From: Altererythrobacter sp. Root672
GTDB lineage: Bacteria; Pseudomonadota; Alphaproteobacteria; Sphingomonadales; Sphingomonadaceae
DNA length: 64,000 bases
NCBI RefSeq assembly: GCF_001427865.1
Contig: NZ_LMHH01000001.1
Span: 434,001-498,000, forward strand
Direction of reading: 5' to 3'
A model generated the notes under the pieces. That model had not been told where the DNA came from, did no database searches, and worked only from the letters and a program-made list of their open reading frames with translations. The position numbers and the translations under genes are program-made. Positions 18,069 through 26,545 of this stretch are shown in pieces (the stretch's first letter is position 1; every line of letters starts with the position of its first letter).

Positions 18069-19439
18069 GTGAAGAACTGGACTCCCGAGGGCTGGAAGCA
18101 GCACGAGGCGAAGCATTTACCCGTTTACGAAGACGCCGCGGAGCTTGCCGAGGCCGAAGCGACCATGGGAAACTTCCCACCGCTGGTCTTTGCCGGGGAA
18201 GCGCGCGACCTCAAGGCGCAACTGGCTGACGTAACCGCCGGGCGCGGTTTCCTGCTCCAGGGCGGCGACTGCGCCGAGAGCTTCGCCGAGTTCCATCCGA
18301 ACAACATTCGCGACACGTTCCGCGTGCTGCTGCAGATGGCTGTGGTGCTGACGTTCGCCAGCAAGCTGCCGGTGGTGAAGGTCGGACGCATGGCCGGCCA
18401 GTTCGCCAAGCCGCGCAGCGCGCCGACCGAGACCGTGGGTGACCTGACGCTGCCGAGCTACCTCGGCGACAATATCAACGGCATCGAGTTCACCCCGGAA
18501 TCGCGCCGTAACGATCCGCAGCGCATGATCCGCGCCTACAGCCAGTCGGCCGCGACGCTCAACCTGCTGCGCGCGTTCGCCAGCGGCGGCTATGCCAACC
18601 TGCGCCAGGTGCACCAGTGGACGCTCGAGTTCATGGGCCGTAGCCCGTGGGCCGACCGTTTCGCCGATGTCGCCAACCGCATCAGCGAAGCGCTCGACTT
18701 CATGCAGGCTTGCGGCGTCGATCCGGAGACGGTGCCGCAGCTCAAGACGACCAACTTCTACACCAGCCACGAAGCGCTGCTGCTCCCCTATGAGCAGGCG
18801 ATGACGCGGCAGGATTCGCTGACCGGCCAATGGTACGACACCAGCGCCCACATGCTGTGGATCGGTGACCGCACACGGTTCGCCGGTAGCGCGCATGTCG
18901 AATACCTGCGCGGCGTCGGCAATCCGATCGGGATGAAGTGCGGGCCGAGCCTCGAGCCGGACGCGTTGCTCAGCCTGCTCGACACGCTCAACCCGGCGCG
19001 CGAGGCGGGCCGCATCACGCTGATCAGCCGCTTCGGTGACGACAAGGTCGAAGCCGGCCTGCCGCGCCTGGTGCGCGCGGTGCAGCGCGAAGGACACCCG
19101 GTGGTGTGGAGCTGCGATCCGATGCACGGCAACGTGATCAAGACCAACACCGGCTACAAGACCCGGCCATTCGACCGTATCCTCAACGAGGTGCGTGGGT
19201 TCTTCGCGGTCCACCGCGCCGAAGGCACGCATGCGGGCGGCATCCACATCGAGATGACCGGTCAGGACGTCACCGAATGCACCGGCGGCGCAGTGGCGAT
19301 CACCAACGAAGGGTTGGCCGACCGCTACCATACGCACTGCGATCCGCGGCTCAACGGCCCGCAGTCGCTGGAGCTGGCGTTCCTGCTGGCCGAGATGCTC
19401 AATCTCGAAGCAACCGTGCGCCAGAAGGACGCGGCCTGA
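18069..19439 (+). CDS. 3-deoxy-7-phosphoheptulonate (DAHP) synthase, class II
   Basis: First step of the shikimate pathway: PEP + erythrose-4-phosphate to DAHP. 456 residues from the GTG at 18069 (KNWTPEGW is the usual N-terminus); a TTG at 18033 would add 12 residues. Class II hallmarks include [11 protein letters not shown] (metal-binding Cys), the [14 protein letters not shown] substrate loop, [10 protein letters not shown], and [14 protein letters not shown]. The N-terminal extension and internal helices that carry feedback regulation in class II enzymes appear full length. Transcribed alone. Confidence 0.95.
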   Translation: MKNWTPEGWKQHEAKHLPVYEDAAELAEAEATMGNFPPLVFAGEARDLKAQLADVTAGRGFLLQGGDCAESFAEFHPNNIRDTFRVLLQMAVVLTFASKLPVVKVGRMAGQFAKPRSAPTETVGDLTLPSYLGDNINGIEFTPESRRNDPQRMIRAYSQSAATLNLLRAFASGGYANLRQVHQWTLEFMGRSPWADRFADVANRISEALDFMQACGVDPETVPQLKTTNFYTSHEALLLPYEQAMTRQDSLTGQWYDTSAHMLWIGDRTRFAGSAHVEYLRGVGNPIGMKCGPSLEPDALLSLLDTLNPAREAGRITLISRFGDDKVEAGLPRLVRAVQREGHPVVWSCDPMHGNVIKTNTGYKTRPFDRILNEVRGFFAVHRAEGTHAGGIHIEMTGQDVTECTGGAVAITNEGLADRYHTHCDPRLNGPQSLELAFLLAEMLNLEATVRQKDAA

Positions 19440-19529
19440 AGCTTTTCAGGAACATGACGGTGGGTTGAGGGCTTTTCTTTCCGAGCTCGGTCGGTCATCC
19501 TAGGCCGATCGAGGCCTGGGAGTTCTGAG

Positions 19530-20765
19530 TTGCCCGAAGCCCAACGCCAGCGGACCACCGCCGCACCTGATCTCGCTTCACGCTACGCCGCCACCCGGCG
19601 GCTGAGCGAAGCGCTCGTAGAGTCGCTCTCAGAAGCGGACGCCACGATCCAGTCCATGCCCGACGCCTCTCCGGCGAAGTGGCACCTGGCGCATACCACC
19701 TGGTTCTTCGAGACCTTCCTGCTGCGCGACAGGCTGCCGGATTATCGGCTGTTCGACGGGCGCTGGCCGTTCCTGTTCAACTCGTATTACGAGTCAGAAG
19801 GCGACCGCCTCATGCGCCCGCGACGGGGCATGCTCACGCGCCCCACGCTGCGCGAAATCCTCGACTGGCGTGTCCACGTGGACGAGGCAATGCGGGCACT
19901 GCTGGACGATCCGGCCCACGCTTCGCTGATCGAACTGGGCATCGCGCATGAGCAGCAGCATCAGGAATTGCTGCTGACCGACATCAAGCATGCGCTGTTC
20001 CAGAACCCGCTCGGGCCGGCGATGTGGGATGCTCGGGAAGCTGGGGCGCAGACCGGGGACGCGGCCCCCGATTGGTACGAACACCCCGGCGGCATCGCGC
20101 TCATCGGACACGGCGGAGAGAGCTTCGCGTTCGACAACGAAGGGCCGCCGCACCGCGTCTTGCTCGAACCGTTCGCGCTGGCTGGGCGCTTGGTGACCAA
20201 TGGCGAGTGGCAGGCGTTCATCGACGATGCCGGCTACCGCACCGCCTCCCTGTGGCTGTCCGACGGCTGGGACTGGGTCCGGCGAGAGCAAATCGTCGCG
20301 CCGCTTTACTGGCGGGACGGAGAGCATTTCACTCACGCCGGCTTTCAACCTCGCCGTTCCGAGGCACCGGTGTGCCATATCTCCTACTACGAGGCCGACG
20401 CCTTCGCTTCCTGGGCCGGTGCGCGTTTGCCGACCGAGTTCGAGTGGGAAGCGATCGGCCTCTCGCACGACCCTACAGGGGGCAACCAGATCGACGAGGC
20501 CTCGCCGCCACTGCCCACCGGCAGCACGGGCCTGTTCGGAGACTGCTGGCAGTTCACCCGCTCCGCCTATCTCCCCTATCCCCGCTTCGCCCCGGCCGAG
20601 GGCGCAGTCGGGGAATACAACGGCAAGTTCATGTCGGGGCAGTGGGTGTTGAAGGGAGCAAGCTGCGCCACCGTCAGGGGGCATTCTCGAGCCAGCTACC
20701 GCAACTTCTTCTACCCGCAGCAGCGCTGGCAGTTCACCGGCCTGCGACTGGCGAAGGATCTGTGA
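19530..20765 (+). CDS. egtB: Ergothioneine biosynthesis sulfoxide synthase EgtB
   Basis: 411 residues. N-terminal DinB-like four-helix domain (about 15-165) with the three-His iron site: H55 (or H52) in WHLAHTTWFFE, then H140 and H144 in HEQQHQE. C-terminal FGE/SUMF-like domain (about 185-410; FETP-less, but with GAxLPTEFEWEA and YRNFFYP). O2-dependent C-S bond formation on trimethylhistidine. TTG start behind GGGAG. Its stop overlaps the egtD ATG (TGATG). The SUMF-like fold should not be mistaken for a sulfatase-maturing enzyme. Confidence 0.94.
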   Translation: MPEAQRQRTTAAPDLASRYAATRRLSEALVESLSEADATIQSMPDASPAKWHLAHTTWFFETFLLRDRLPDYRLFDGRWPFLFNSYYESEGDRLMRPRRGMLTRPTLREILDWRVHVDEAMRALLDDPAHASLIELGIAHEQQHQELLLTDIKHALFQNPLGPAMWDAREAGAQTGDAAPDWYEHPGGIALIGHGGESFAFDNEGPPHRVLLEPFALAGRLVTNGEWQAFIDDAGYRTASLWLSDGWDWVRREQIVAPLYWRDGEHFTHAGFQPRRSEAPVCHISYYEADAFASWAGARLPTEFEWEAIGLSHDPTGGNQIDEASPPLPTGSTGLFGDCWQFTRSAYLPYPRFAPAEGAVGEYNGKFMSGQWVLKGASCATVRGHSRASYRNFFYPQQRWQFTGLRLAKDL

Positions 20766-21751
20766 TGAGTACCGGACAAGGCCTGGCGTTAGTCGAGCTC
20801 GATGAAGACGGTGTCGACCGTGCGTTCCGCGAACAAGTGCTCGAAGGCCTGAGCCAGGACCCCAAGGCGATCCCCGCGCGGTGGCTCTACGACGATGCCG
20901 GGTCTGAGCTGTTCGAAGCGATCACGCGCTTGCCGGAGTACTACCTGACGCGGGCAGAGACCGAGATCCTGACCGATCATTGCAGCGACTTCCGCCGGTT
21001 GATCGAGCCGGGAAGGGTGGTGGTCGAGTTCGGTTCGGGTTCCTCGATCAAGACCCCGCTCCTGCTCGGATGCATCGATCCCGCAGCTTACGTGCCGCTC
21101 GATATCTCGGGCGATTTTCTCCGCGCCGCCGCGGCCGATCTGGCGGGCAAGTTCCCCGGCCTGCCGATCCATCCGGTCGAGGCTGACTTCATGAAGGCGG
21201 TCACGCTGCCGCAGGATGTTGCTGCCATCCCCAAGCTCGGCTTCTTCCCAGGGTCGACCATCGGCAACATGGTCGCCCGCACCGCAGTCGATCTGCTGCG
21301 CTCGATGCGCACGACGCTGGGCGGGGATTCGCTCCTGCTGATCGGGATGGATCTGGTGAAGGACATTGCCGTCCTCGAAGCCGCCTACGACGACGCACAG
21401 GGCGTGACGGCCGAGTTCAACCTCAACCTCGCCCGGCGAATAAACCGCGAGCTAGGCGGCACGATCTCGCTCGACAAACTGCGCCACGTCGCCTGCTGGA
21501 ACGACACTTACGCCCGTATCGAAATGCACTGGGAGGCGACCGAAGAACTGGACTTCGAAGTCTCTGGCCAACGGTTCACCCTGGCGCGGGGCGAGACCAT
21601 CCACACCGAAAACAGCCACAAATTCGACCGGCGCAGCCAGTACACTCTATTGCTCGCTGGCGGCTGGACGCCGGTGGAACGCTGGCTCGATTCCGAGGGC
21701 CGCTTTTCGCTGCTACTGGCCGAAGCGACCCGCCCACGAAACGCGCCGTGA
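20765..21751 (+). CDS. egtD: L-histidine N-alpha-methyltransferase EgtD
   Basis: 328 residues; trimethylates histidine to hercynine with SAM, the first step of ergothioneine synthesis. The signature begins with IPARWLYDDAGSELFEAIT, then LPEYYLTRAETEIL, and the SAM-binding VVEFGSGSSIKT. FFPGSTIGN follows. ATG at 20765 is coupled to egtB (TGATG). Continuation of this frame upstream is an overlap with egtB, not a fusion. Its stop overlaps the next gene by GTGA. Confidence 0.95.
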   Translation: MSTGQGLALVELDEDGVDRAFREQVLEGLSQDPKAIPARWLYDDAGSELFEAITRLPEYYLTRAETEILTDHCSDFRRLIEPGRVVVEFGSGSSIKTPLLLGCIDPAAYVPLDISGDFLRAAAADLAGKFPGLPIHPVEADFMKAVTLPQDVAAIPKLGFFPGSTIGNMVARTAVDLLRSMRTTLGGDSLLLIGMDLVKDIAVLEAAYDDAQGVTAEFNLNLARRINRELGGTISLDKLRHVACWNDTYARIEMHWEATEELDFEVSGQRFTLARGETIHTENSHKFDRRSQYTLLLAGGWTPVERWLDSEGRFSLLLAEATRPRNAP

Positions 21752-22683
21752 GCAACTGGCCGAAACTCGACTACGTCGCCGACAAGGGCACGATCGAAAC
21801 GCTGCATCTGCTGCTGCAACTGATCGGCAAGCTGCCAGTGAGGCTGCATCCCTGGATCAACCACGGCTGGCACGTCGCCCTGCGGCTGACCCCGAGCGGC
21901 GCCATGACCCGCAGCTTGCCAGCAGGCGGGCGTTACTTTGCGGTCGAGTTAGATTTCCTCGAGGGAGCGATCAGGGTGGACTGCGGCAACGGCTTTCAGT
22001 CGGTCCTCCCTGTGGCGGGGAAGTCAATTGCTCGGGTCCACCGGGAACTCAGCGAATTGTTGGAGAAACTGGCGCTGCCGGCACCCCTGTACGGCGCCCC
22101 GAACGAATTGCCCGATCCCATTCCTTTCGCCGAAGACGAGCGGCCGCGCGAATGGGACCCGGACGCTGCCCGGCGGCTCCACGGGGCGTTCCTGTGCGCT
22201 GACCGCAACTTCAACCTGTTCCGCTCGCTCTACCTTGGCAAGTCGTCGCCCAGCCATCTGTTCTGGGGGAGTTTCGACCTCGCCGTCACCCGCTTCTCCG
22301 GCCGTGGTGCGCCCGCTCACCCTGGGGGCGTTCCCAACCTGCCGGATGACGTCACGCGTGAGGCTTATAGCCACGAAGTGATCAGCGCGGGCTTCTGGCC
22401 CGGTGGAGGAGGGTTCGACGAGGCGGCATTCTATGCTTACGCCTATCCCACGCCGCCTGGGCTGGCAGGCCAGCCAGTGGGTCCTAAGGCCGCGTTCTGG
22501 AAGACCGAACTGGGCGAGTTCATCCTGCCCTATGCTGCTGTCAGGGAAGCGTCCGATCCCGACTTCGAGGTGCAGCGCTTTCTCCGCTCGACCTTTGCTG
22601 CCGCAGGTAGCCTGCTCGAATGGCCGAAAGGGCTGGTCATCGATCTGCCGCCTTCGGTCGGTCATCCACCGCATTCGACCTAG
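21748..22683 (+). CDS. DUF5996-family protein in the ergothioneine operon
   Basis: 311 residues, cytosolic, no catalytic motif that I can assign. The start WPxLxY...KDTxxTLHLxxQxxGK is replaced here by a similar WPKLDYVADKGTIETLHLLLQ. HPWINHGWHVAL and the C-terminal AYAYPTPPGL with FILPYAAV recall DUF5996. GTG start overlaps the egtD stop by 4 nt, so it should be made together with EgtB and EgtD. Role unknown; the coupling suggests a link to thiol or histidine-betaine metabolism. Confidence 0.75.
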   Translation: MSNWPKLDYVADKGTIETLHLLLQLIGKLPVRLHPWINHGWHVALRLTPSGAMTRSLPAGGRYFAVELDFLEGAIRVDCGNGFQSVLPVAGKSIARVHRELSELLEKLALPAPLYGAPNELPDPIPFAEDERPREWDPDAARRLHGAFLCADRNFNLFRSLYLGKSSPSHLFWGSFDLAVTRFSGRGAPAHPGGVPNLPDDVTREAYSHEVISAGFWPGGGGFDEAAFYAYAYPTPPGLAGQPVGPKAAFWKTELGEFILPYAAVREASDPDFEVQRFLRSTFAAAGSLLEWPKGLVIDLPPSVGHPPHST

Positions 22684-22725
22684 ACCCTCATCGCAAATCG
22701 AATTGGGGCGCATTATATCGCCGTG

Positions 22726-23397
22726 ATGGATCTAGCGCCGGTCTGGGAACAACTCGTCCATAGCCTGCATCAGGTGCCGCGCTCCGGCCTGCTCATGGCC
22801 GCGGTGGGCGCCATGCTGCTCGGCGTGCTCGGGTCTCTGCTGGTGCGGTATGTCCCAGCGTTCGGGAAGAGCTTGCGCATGGCGAGCACGTTTGGGCTGG
22901 TGGCCGTCCTGCTCGTCGTGGTGCTGCAAATCTCGCGCATGGATCCGCGCTTCGAGCTGGCGATGCCCGAACTCGGCCTGCCGGAACAAGTGGTCGAAGG
23001 CGCAGAGACCCGCGTCCGCCTCGCCCCCGACGGTCACTTCTGGCTGCGTGCCGAGATCAACGGAGAACCAGCGAATTTCCTGGTCGATACAGGCGCGACT
23101 CTGACCGCGGTGTCGTCCGAGACTGCATCGGCGGCCGGGCTGGAGCCGCGCGAGGCTGGGCTGCCGGTACGCATGCAGACGGCCAATGGCGCAGTCTCAG
23201 CTGACCTTACGACCATCGACGAACTGCGCTTCGGCAATGTGGCTGCCCGCGGGCTCGACGCGATCATCGCGCCGGGATTGGGGCCGACCAACGTGATCGG
23301 CATGAACCTTCTCTCGCGCCTCGCTTCGTGGCGGGTCGAGGGCGACACGATGATCCTGGTGCCGCACAACCCACAGCCACCGATAGAGGCGCGTTGA
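22726..23397 (+). CDS. Membrane-anchored retropepsin-like aspartic protease (TIGR02281-like)
   Basis: 223 residues. Two N-terminal membrane helices (about 19-38 and 50-68), then a periplasmic clan-AA protease domain (about 100-215) with the active-site triplet in FLVDTGATLTAVS and the late hydrophobic GLGPTNVIGMNLLSRL. A single DTG half-site implies a dimer, as in retropepsins. ATG at 22726; a GTG three bases earlier is equally possible. It follows the ergothioneine genes by 42 bp but without coupling. Confidence 0.85.
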   Translation: MDLAPVWEQLVHSLHQVPRSGLLMAAVGAMLLGVLGSLLVRYVPAFGKSLRMASTFGLVAVLLVVVLQISRMDPRFELAMPELGLPEQVVEGAETRVRLAPDGHFWLRAEINGEPANFLVDTGATLTAVSSETASAAGLEPREAGLPVRMQTANGAVSADLTTIDELRFGNVAARGLDAIIAPGLGPTNVIGMNLLSRLASWRVEGDTMILVPHNPQPPIEAR

Positions 23398-23458
23398 CCT
23401 GAGCCGCGCGCGCGGCCACTCTGCTGTGAAAGGACAAAGTCCTGCCGGAGAGGGACGC

Positions 23459-24832
23459 ATGGCTGAAACTGGTGCTGGCGCACGCTTTGACGTCGCCGCC
23501 TTCATAGACGACCGACCGATCGGCTGGCGCGAGATCACCACCCTGGTCGTGGTTTCGATCGTGCTCTTCATCGACGGCTTCGACATGTACTTCTTCGGCA
23601 AGATCCTGCCCGCGGTGGCGGAGGGTCTGGGAGTGACTCCGGCGGGGATGGCCGGGGTGGTGACGGCGCAGCAGGTGGGTATGGCCATCGGGGCCTTCCT
23701 GATGCCGCCGCTGGCCGACAAGATCGGGCGCAAACCGGTGCTGGCGATTTGCCTTGTGTCGTTCGGCATCCTCTCGCTGTGGACCGCCTATTCGACGACT
23801 CCGACGATGATGGCTTGGCTGCGCGGCATCTCGGGCATCTTCTTTTCGGCGATGCTGCCGATCTCGCTCGCCTTCCTCGCCGAAATGACCCCGCGTCGTC
23901 ATCGCGCCTCGTTCATGGCCATCGCGCTGGTATGCTTCTCCGGCGCGAACGTCGCCAGCGGGGCGATGACCGCGTGGATGCTCGACATCTACGGCTGGCA
24001 GATCGGCTTCTGGCTCGGTGGCCTGTTGCCCCTGCTCGGGCTGCCGCTGCTGCTGTTGGTGCATGAATCGCTGCCGTTCCGAGTGGCCCGCAATCCCGCC
24101 GATCCGCATATCGCCACCACGCTCCGGAAGATCGATCCGCATGTCGGCTTGACGGGCGGTGAGGCCTTCCATCTCGGCGTAACCGCCAAGCCGGTCGAAC
24201 AGAAGGGACCGCTGGCGATGTTCAGTGCGCCTTATCGCCTCAAGACCGCGATCCTGTGGTGTGCCTGCTTCCTGGCAATGGGCAATATTGCCTTGCTGGC
24301 CAACTGGCTGCCGACTTACTTCCAGGAGCTCGGCGGCGTGCCGATCCAGGAGTTCGCCAAGTACATGATGATCGGCTTCGTCGGCGGGGCCTTCGGCACG
24401 CTTTCGATGGGCTGGTGGATGGACCGGGTGAACCCGCATATCCTGATCGCGACGTTCTTCTTCGTCGACGCACTGGCGATCGCCTCGCTCGGGTTCCTGC
24501 CGGTGGGCACGGTTATCTTCGTCGTCGGGCTGGTGGTGTGGAACTACTGCCAGGTGGGCGGACAGACCGGGATCAATACCATCGCCACACTGGGATATCC
24601 GCCCGAGATGCGCAGCAGCGGGATCGGCTGGGCCGGCGGCTCGGGCCGGATCGGCGGGATCGCTTTCCCGGCTGCCGGGGCGTTCGCGCTGCAGGCCATG
24701 CTGCCGCTGCAGACGATCATGGTCGTGATCGCCATCCCGGCCGTGCTCGTTGCCGTTTTGATACTGTGGCTGGGAGTTGTCGAGCGACGCAGTCCGTCGG
24801 CGGAGCCGCGGCTTGAGGCAGCCACGGCTTAG
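23459..24832 (+). CDS. MFS transporter, aromatic acid:H+ symporter (AAHS)-like
   Basis: 457 residues, 12 predicted membrane helices. The AAHS-like opening VSIVLFIDGFDMYFFGKILPA has the conserved D in helix 1, and PLADKIGRKPVLAIC is the loop 2-3 MFS motif. A central cytosolic loop covers about 205-260. Family members import protocatechuate, benzoate or related acids. ATG at 23459 follows GGAGAGGGA. No catabolic genes are adjacent, so the substrate stays open. Confidence 0.85.
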   Translation: MAETGAGARFDVAAFIDDRPIGWREITTLVVVSIVLFIDGFDMYFFGKILPAVAEGLGVTPAGMAGVVTAQQVGMAIGAFLMPPLADKIGRKPVLAICLVSFGILSLWTAYSTTPTMMAWLRGISGIFFSAMLPISLAFLAEMTPRRHRASFMAIALVCFSGANVASGAMTAWMLDIYGWQIGFWLGGLLPLLGLPLLLLVHESLPFRVARNPADPHIATTLRKIDPHVGLTGGEAFHLGVTAKPVEQKGPLAMFSAPYRLKTAILWCACFLAMGNIALLANWLPTYFQELGGVPIQEFAKYMMIGFVGGAFGTLSMGWWMDRVNPHILIATFFFVDALAIASLGFLPVGTVIFVVGLVVWNYCQVGGQTGINTIATLGYPPEMRSSGIGWAGGSGRIGGIAFPAAGAFALQAMLPLQTIMVVIAIPAVLVAVLILWLGVVERRSPSAEPRLEAATA

Positions 24833-24838
24833 AGCCGA

Positions 24839-24978
24839 TACCCCTCCGTCACGCGCCTTCGGCGCGTGCCACCTCCCCGAGACAAGCTCGGAGAGGATCT
24901 TGGAAAAGCGAGCTCAAATCCTCCCCGAGCTTGTCTCGGGGAGGGGGACCGTCCGCGAAGCGGATGGTGGAGGGGCGT
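24839..24978. repeat. Bipartite palindromic intergenic repeat, copy 1
   Basis: Left half (24839-24899): CCCCTCCGTC, hairpin ACGCGCC-TTC-GGCGCGT, then CCTCCCCGAG-ACAA-GCTCGGAGAGG. Right half (24919-24978): CCTCCCCGAGCTTGTCTCGGGGAGG, then TCCGCGAAGCGGA and GGAGGGG. The halves are roughly inverted copies of each other. It fills the 153-bp gap between two convergent genes (MFS and sulfatase). A related copy lies at 48321-48462. Confidence 0.85.
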
Positions 24979-24985
24979 TCAACCG

Positions 24986-26413
24986 CTAGTCGTTCCAGCC
25001 GTAGTGATCGGCGAGTTCCTTGGGAGACCAGCCAAAGCTCGAAACCTTCGGGTCGCTGAGCATCCCCTTGTTCCATGCATCGAACGCCGTCTTCAGCTCC
25101 GCGAACTTCTCCGGCATGCGCTCCTTCAGGTTGGCCCGTTCTCGCGGGTCGGCGGTGACGTCGAACAAGTACTCGTTGTCGTTGATCGACAGGTACTTGT
25201 AGCTGCCGTGCCGCGCCGCCTTCTGATCCTTGCTGAAGTAGCGCCAGAACAGGGTCCGGTCCGGAAGCTGGTGTCCCGCCAACGCCGGGCGGAAGTCGAT
25301 CCCGTCAGTGGGGTAGGCAGGGTCCGGCGCCCCCCCGGCTGCCGCGAGGAAGGTCGGTAGGAAGTCCATCGACATCACAGGCGAGCTATTGGTGCTGCCA
25401 GGAGCCGTTAGGCCCGGCCACTTGACGATGAACGGCACCCGCGTGCCGCCTTCGAGCAGTTCGGTCTTCATCCCCGTGAACGGCCAGTTGTGGGAGAACC
25501 GCTCACCACCGTTGTCGCTGGTGAAGACGACCACGGTGTTGTCGTCCATACCAAGCTCGGCTAGGCGCGCCAGGACGCGTCCGACGTTTGCGTCGAGGCT
25601 GGTCACCATGTCGGCATAAGTCTTCATCGTACCGCCGTCATAGTGGGCGATCGCGAGCGCCTCGCCGGATGCGTTGATGTCGAGACGCGCGGATTCCGCC
25701 CGGCCTTCGTCGTTGTTGCCTTCCCACGGCCAGTGAGCCGCCGTGAAGTGAAGGCTGAGCAGCCAGGGCTTGTCCTGCTTGGCGCGCGCTTCGAGGAACT
25801 CGATGCTGCGGTCCGCCAGGAGGTCGGTGTAGTAGCCCATCTCCTCGACCCGGACGTCACCGTCCCACAAGTCGGGCTGGCCACCGACCTTGTGAGTGAA
25901 GTAGTCGACGCCGCCGCCGCGGTTGCCCCAGAACTCGTCATAGCCGCTCTGCAGGGGGCCGTATTTCGGCAGCGAGCCAAGGTGCCACTTGCCGACGAGA
26001 CCGGTGTGATAGCCCTGCTTGCGCAGCAGCGAGGGCAGGGTCGGGTGTTCAGGCGGCAGGCCATACTCGGTACCGCCGAGCGGTTCTTCGAGGCCGGCCC
26101 GCAGGCGGTACTGGTAGCGCCCGGTGATGAGGCCAAAGCGGGTAGCGCTGCAGACGGCGCTATTGGCGTAGCCATCTGTGAACAGCATGCCCTCGGCCGC
26201 AAGCCGGTCGAGCACTGGCGTCTGATATTCCTGCCGCCCGTAAACCGAAAGGTCTGCGTAGCCGAGGTCGTCGGCCATGATGAACAGGAAGTTCGGCTTG
26301 CGCCCCGTCGCTTGCGCCCAGGCTGGACCCGTGGCGATGAGTGCGGCCGTTCCGAGTGCGCCGGCAAGCGCAGTTCGCCGTGTCACTCCGGAGCGGACAG
26401 TCGTGTCAGTCAT
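24986..26413 (-). CDS. Sulfatase, Tat-exported
   Basis: 475 residues. N-terminal twin-arginine signal (TRRTALAGALGTAALIATGPAWAQ), so periplasmic. NFLFIMADDLGYADLS carries the metal-binding Asp pair. The formylglycine site is CSATR (in NSAVCSATRFGLITGRY), matching C-x-P/A-x-R. Later HFTAAHWPW and VVFTSDNGG are typical arylsulfatase blocks. ATG at 26413 is chosen because it places the Tat motif near the N-terminus. A maturase for formylglycine is not in this window. Probably co-functions with the adjacent TonB receptor. Confidence 0.92.
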   Translation of the reverse strand: MTDTTVRSGVTRRTALAGALGTAALIATGPAWAQATGRKPNFLFIMADDLGYADLSVYGRQEYQTPVLDRLAAEGMLFTDGYANSAVCSATRFGLITGRYQYRLRAGLEEPLGGTEYGLPPEHPTLPSLLRKQGYHTGLVGKWHLGSLPKYGPLQSGYDEFWGNRGGGVDYFTHKVGGQPDLWDGDVRVEEMGYYTDLLADRSIEFLEARAKQDKPWLLSLHFTAAHWPWEGNNDEGRAESARLDINASGEALAIAHYDGGTMKTYADMVTSLDANVGRVLARLAELGMDDNTVVVFTSDNGGERFSHNWPFTGMKTELLEGGTRVPFIVKWPGLTAPGSTNSSPVMSMDFLPTFLAAAGGAPDPAYPTDGIDFRPALAGHQLPDRTLFWRYFSKDQKAARHGSYKYLSINDNEYLFDVTADPRERANLKERMPEKFAELKTAFDAWNKGMLSDPKVSSFGWSPKELADHYGWND

Positions 26414-26545
26414 GTTCTGAGTATATCCCTCTTTCAGAGAATGTGGGCGGCCCCGGGTCCACGGGACCGCCCGTTTCGGCTGGTGGCGCGTCAGGAGCAC
26501 CTCTGATGCGACACTAGCCTCAACCTCGGGTCGATCCAGCTTTCG

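Noticed and set aside
18117-19337. 406-codon minus-strand frame across DAHP synthase
   Set aside because: Antisense shadow of a highly conserved gene; no start with RBS and no domain.
20024-20764. Extended N-terminus for EgtD reading into egtB
   Set aside because: The sequence before 20765 is Arg-rich out-of-frame egtB; EgtD homology begins at the ATG at 20765, which matches the known length.
19530-20765. EgtB as the formylglycine-generating enzyme for the sulfatase
   Set aside because: The DinB-like domain with the H-x3-H-x-E iron site and coupling to egtD identify EgtB; the FGE-like fold alone is not sufficient.
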